NCBI GenBank assembly: GCA_049601915.1
Contig: JBMYRB010000005.1
Location: forward strand, 62,001 to 126,000
Length of the DNA stretch: 64,000 bases
Direction of reading: 5' to 3'
DNA from: UBA8079 sp049601915
Lineage (GTDB): Bacteria > Pseudomonadota > Alphaproteobacteria > UBA6615
In this document: piece by piece, positions 61,380 to 64,000 of the stretch
Numbering within the stretch: the stretch's first letter is position 1
Layout: the number at the start of each line of letters is the position of its first letter
Made by a program: the position numbers and the translations under genes
The notes under the pieces: generated by a model
Databases searched by the model: none
What the model was told of the DNA's origin: nothing
Seen by the model: the letters and a program-made list of their open reading frames with translations, nothing else

Positions 61380-62771
61380 CTAGAGCGCCGCACGCAGCTT
61401 CGGATACTGGGCCAGGATTCCCGCTGTCTCGGCCATGGATTCGGAATCGTTGAAGGTCGGCACGCCGGCGGCTTCCATCTTCGTGAACCATTCGTCTTGA
61501 TGTTCGAGGGTGCCCATCATCGAGTGGAAGCAGGGCAGGCCGGCGTTTTCGGCCAAGCCCGAGAGCGTGTCGATGATCGGGCCCGCATCGACCATGAAGG
61601 GCACCACATGGATAGTCAGGATGGCGTCGAAGGCGTCGTCGGCGTGGTCGCACGCGCCCTCGAATGCGGGGCCAAACCGGTCCTCGCGCGCGTCCGCCAG
61701 CAAATCGATGGGGTTGGCCACCGCGGCCTCGCCTGGCAGCATCTCGCGTAGCATGGCGGCATAGGCATCGGGCAGGTCGGGCATCTCCAGTCCTTCCGCG
61801 CGCAGCTGGTCGGTGGTGATCACGCCGGGCCCGCCTGAGTTGGACAGCAGCAGCACCCGCGGGCCGATACCCTCTCGATGCAGGCCAAAACCCTTGGCCG
61901 CGAGCAGCAGGGACCGCACCGACGGGACGCGGATCACGCCGCAGTCGCGCAGATAGGCGTCGATCTCGGCGTCGGGCATGGCTGTGCCGCCGGTATGGTT
62001 GCGCACGGCCGAGGCGCCCTGTTCGGAACCGCCGCCCATGAGCGCGACCACCGGCTTCTTCGCGGCGACCTTGCGGGCTACCGCGCGGAACCGGTCCCGG
62101 TCGGCGATGGCCTCGATGTACAGCAGCACGCAAGTACAGCTGTCCTGGTTGCCGAGATATTCGAGATAGTCGGTCACTTCCAGATGGACGGCGTTGCCGA
62201 CCGAAACGACGGTACTGACGGGCAGATTGTTGATGTTGGCCTTGGCGATGATCTCCTCGGTGATTGCACCCGATTGGGAAATTGCCGCGATGCCGCCGCC
62301 CGGCGGCAGGTCGCGCAGGAAAGTGGCAGCGAAGGGAGCGCCTTCGGAGAGGTGGATGATGCCCGCGCAGTTGGGCCCGAAGATGGTGATACCGGCGGCA
62401 TTGGCCTTGCGCAGCAGCTCGGCCTCACGCGCCACGCCGTCATCGCCGGCCTCGCGAAACCCGCCAGGCAGGATCATCAGATCCCGGTGGCCGGTGGCCG
62501 CGGCCTCGTTGACGATGTCGAGGATGAAGTCGGGCCGGATCACGACCACGACGAGATCCACCGGCGCGTCGAGCTCGGACAGGGAGGTTACCGCCGGCAG
62601 GCCGAGGATCTCGCCACCCTTGGGGTTCACCGGCACGATGCGTCCGGTATAGTTCGACGCAATCAGATTGCGCAGCACTGCCCCGCCCGAACTGGTGAGC
62701 CGTTCGCCTGCGCCGACGATGGCGACGCTCTCGGGCTGGAAAAACGGGCGGCAGTCGCGGGGTTCGGTCAT
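61380..62771 (-). CDS. CoA-binding / acyl-CoA synthetase (NDP-forming) alpha-type protein
   Basis: A 463-residue protein: a CoA-binding Rossmann domain (FFQPESVAIVGAGERLTSSG, GRIVPVNPKGGEILGLPAV) near residues 10-120, then two succinyl-CoA-synthetase-like flavodoxin domains (PGGGIAAISQSGAITEEIIA near residue 180, GPRVLLLSNSGGPGVITTDQ near residue 310). It corresponds to the alpha half of ADP-forming acyl-CoA synthetases; the ATP-grasp beta part is not in this gene. The His region that carries phosphate in relatives is not obvious. It is the last gene of the operon with the gentisate-type dioxygenase. Confidence 0.88.
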   Translation of the reverse strand: MTEPRDCRPFFQPESVAIVGAGERLTSSGGAVLRNLIASNYTGRIVPVNPKGGEILGLPAVTSLSELDAPVDLVVVVIRPDFILDIVNEAAATGHRDLMILPGGFREAGDDGVAREAELLRKANAAGITIFGPNCAGIIHLSEGAPFAATFLRDLPPGGGIAAISQSGAITEEIIAKANINNLPVSTVVSVGNAVHLEVTDYLEYLGNQDSCTCVLLYIEAIADRDRFRAVARKVAAKKPVVALMGGGSEQGASAVRNHTGGTAMPDAEIDAYLRDCGVIRVPSVRSLLLAAKGFGLHREGIGPRVLLLSNSGGPGVITTDQLRAEGLEMPDLPDAYAAMLREMLPGEAAVANPIDLLADAREDRFGPAFEGACDHADDAFDAILTIHVVPFMVDAGPIIDTLSGLAENAGLPCFHSMMGTLEHQDEWFTKMEAAGVPTFNDSESMAETAGILAQYPKLRAAL

Positions 62772-62786
62772 CGGATAGCTACCAGA

Positions 62787-63350
62787 CTAGAAAATGTAGA
62801 AGGTGCCGGCGCGTACACAGAGCGGCCAGTGGCCCGCCTCGAACAGGCGGAACTTCGCCGCGAAGGGATGGCCGCTATTGTCATTGGCGGTGTCGACGTC
62901 CGCCGCCTTCTCGACCGCCGCCTGATAGGCGGACATGGTGGCCGCGCCGGCCGCCGACCGGGTCAGGCCCTGGTCCGCGACGCCGCCGCGCGATGCCGCG
63001 ACGGCGGCGGCACCATGAACGATGCAGGACACCTTGTCGGACAGATCTGTGAGCGCGCGGGTGAGGGGCATGTCGCCGACCGTTGCCGTGGCCTGGTCGA
63101 GCAATGTCTTGCGCCGTTCCTCTTCGGCATCCCACCAGTCGGGATCCCAGTCGGTCTGTTTGATGCAATCCTCGGCGGCGCGCCAGTCCGCGATCTCGGC
63201 GAGCTGTAGCTCGCCGAGGCCGAGGGCCCGCGTGTATTCCGCGACATCCCCGCGTTCGGCCGCGCTCAGCGGCGTGCCGACGAAGGAGAACCATGACGCC
63301 GCGCGCAATCGCTGGGGAAAGTCGGCGAGCGCCGCGATATGGTCGGTCAT
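62787..63350 (-). CDS. uncharacterised 187-residue protein between ring-cleavage dioxygenase and CoA ligase
   Basis: No family recognised. A largely helical sequence begins TDHIAALADFPQRLRAASWF and contains a Trp/Asp-rich loop (KQTDWDPDWWDAEEERRKTL) and an Ala-rich helical half with two Cys (SCIVHGAAAVAASRGGV and WPLCVRAGTFYIF). No signal peptide or membrane span. Its start is immediately next to the stop of the dioxygenase (adjacent codons), so the two are translationally coupled and likely functionally linked, for example as a partner or substrate-handling protein (inference). Confidence 0.7.
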   Translation of the reverse strand: MTDHIAALADFPQRLRAASWFSFVGTPLSAAERGDVAEYTRALGLGELQLAEIADWRAAEDCIKQTDWDPDWWDAEEERRKTLLDQATATVGDMPLTRALTDLSDKVSCIVHGAAAVAASRGGVADQGLTRSAAGAATMSAYQAAVEKAADVDTANDNSGHPFAAKFRLFEAGHWPLCVRAGTFYIF

Positions 63351-64000
63351 TCAGGCGTTCCCGCGGTCCTCGCGCCAGAGGCCCAGCTTCTGCTGCGCGG
63401 GGCGATCGGAGAAGCTGAACAGCACCGCATCCTCGCTGGCGATGTGCCGCTGGGGCACCCAGCACGGGACGACGAAATGATCGCGCGGGCCCCATTCGAA
63501 GGTCTGGTCGCCGATGATCGATTTCCCGGTCCCCTCGACAACGGAGTAGACGGTGCCGTCGGAGCACCGATAGCCCGCTGTCTCGTAGCCCTTGGGCAGC
63601 AGCTGCATGAAGGTCCCGATGGTCGGCATCGGGGAATCGCCATTGTCGGGATTGACGTAGCGCAGCTTGAGCCCGTGGCAGGGGTCCCATTCGTCGGTCT
63701 TGCGCATGGTCTCCAGCGCCTCGCGGGTGCGCGTGTAGGGATAGTTGAAGATCGGCGAGGACGGGCTGCGCTGCTCGTGATCGACGGGCAGCAGGCCGGA
63801 GCCGTAACGCGCGAGGGAATCACCGCTCGGTCGTGGATTACCCTGGCTCTTCTCCCCATAGGGCTCGGCGAATGTGGTGTCGAGGGTCTCGACCAGGGGC
63901 ACATCGAGGCCGTCGAGCCAGACCATGGGTCGGTCACTCTCGTTGCCGTGGTCGTGCCAGGTCCAGGACGGGGTGATCACGAAATCGCCCTCTTCCATGA
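63351..64000 (-). CDS. gentisate 1,2-dioxygenase-like cupin (C-terminal part, 5' end outside window)
   Basis: At least 216 residues are visible and the frame runs off the right edge. The metal-binding cupin motif GDFVITPSWTWHDHGNES (His pair WHDHGN) followed by PMVWLDGLDVPLVETLDTTF is the gentisate/1-hydroxy-2-naphthoate dioxygenase signature. A second cupin half (GTVYSVVEGTGKSIIG, FEWGPRDHFVVPCWVPQRHI) follows. It would open gentisate-type rings between C1 and C2 with Fe(II). The N-terminal cupin half lies upstream. Confidence 0.92.
   Translation of the reverse strand, partial: MEEGDFVITPSWTWHDHGNESDRPMVWLDGLDVPLVETLDTTFAEPYGEKSQGNPRPSGDSLARYGSGLLPVDHEQRSPSSPIFNYPYTRTREALETMRKTDEWDPCHGLKLRYVNPDNGDSPMPTIGTFMQLLPKGYETAGYRCSDGTVYSVVEGTGKSIIGDQTFEWGPRDHFVVPCWVPQRHIASEDAVLFSFSDRPAQQKLGLWREDRGNA

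Overview
The window is GC-rich, densely coded DNA from a bacterial chromosome, most likely an alphaproteobacterium of a Rhodospirillales-like lineage. Pointers are a complete System I cytochrome c maturation operon (ccmABC, ccmDEFGHI), an ECF sigma-E/ChrR photo-oxidative stress module, a SUV3-like helicase beside an S4 protein, FdxA and a CarD regulator, a membrane-bound urate hydroxylase (PuuD), and a group I intron in tRNA-Arg(CCU). No rRNA, CRISPR array, intact insertion sequence or prophage was seen.

Layout. 1-2198: end of a DEAD-box helicase, then a decayed class III cyclase. 2237-9642: a catabolic-looking group (isocitrate lyase-family enzyme, NIPSNAP protein, two SDRs, VOC protein, luciferase-like monooxygenase, GST, two crotonases). 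9655-18457: a frameshifted CBS gene and the ccm operon with an embedded cytochrome c. 18629-28824: SnoaL-like protein, LysR remnant, aconitase, DUF1223 pseudogene, helicase, S4, TerB-like, ferredoxin, CarD with a histone-H1-like tail. 28930-34119: M48 lipoprotein protease, nuclease, proline iminopeptidase, PagL, FolM-like reductase and FolB. 34471-40342: sigma-E regulon cluster (SDR, Cfa, DUF1365, FAD oxidoreductase, rpoE, chrR) with three candidate sigma-E promoters of identical 18-bp spacing. 40419-41330: AT-richer patch with a tRNA remnant, the intron-split tRNA-Arg and a foreign gene fragment. 41348-49593: purine/urate catabolism, with PuuD, HiuH, a PuuE-UraD fusion, allantoicase and ureidoglycolate lyase giving a complete urate-to-glyoxylate route, plus an NCS2 permease and a ring-opening amidohydrolase. 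49676-56397: transporter, UbiX, a SelW/Rdx-type selenoprotein candidate, several broken genes and two extradiol dioxygenase paralogues. 56534-64000: DM13 protein, internally deleted SDR, FAH-family hydrolase, a copper module (CueR-type regulator and CopA with a textbook MerR-type promoter), acyl-CoA synthetase-like protein, an unknown protein and a gentisate 1,2-dioxygenase-like cupin cut by the window end.

Two features stand out. The first is a 72-residue Rdx/SelW protein (52844-53062, minus strand) whose second redox cysteine is replaced by in-frame UGA followed by a hairpin, so conventional gene callers would miss it. The second is the sigma-E regulon, which can be read directly from promoter sequence. 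The window is also rich in pseudogenes: about nine genes carry in-frame TAG/TAA codons, frameshifts or deletions, including the LysR regulator next to the urate operon. Functions are inferred from recognisable motifs and context only; no database search was possible.
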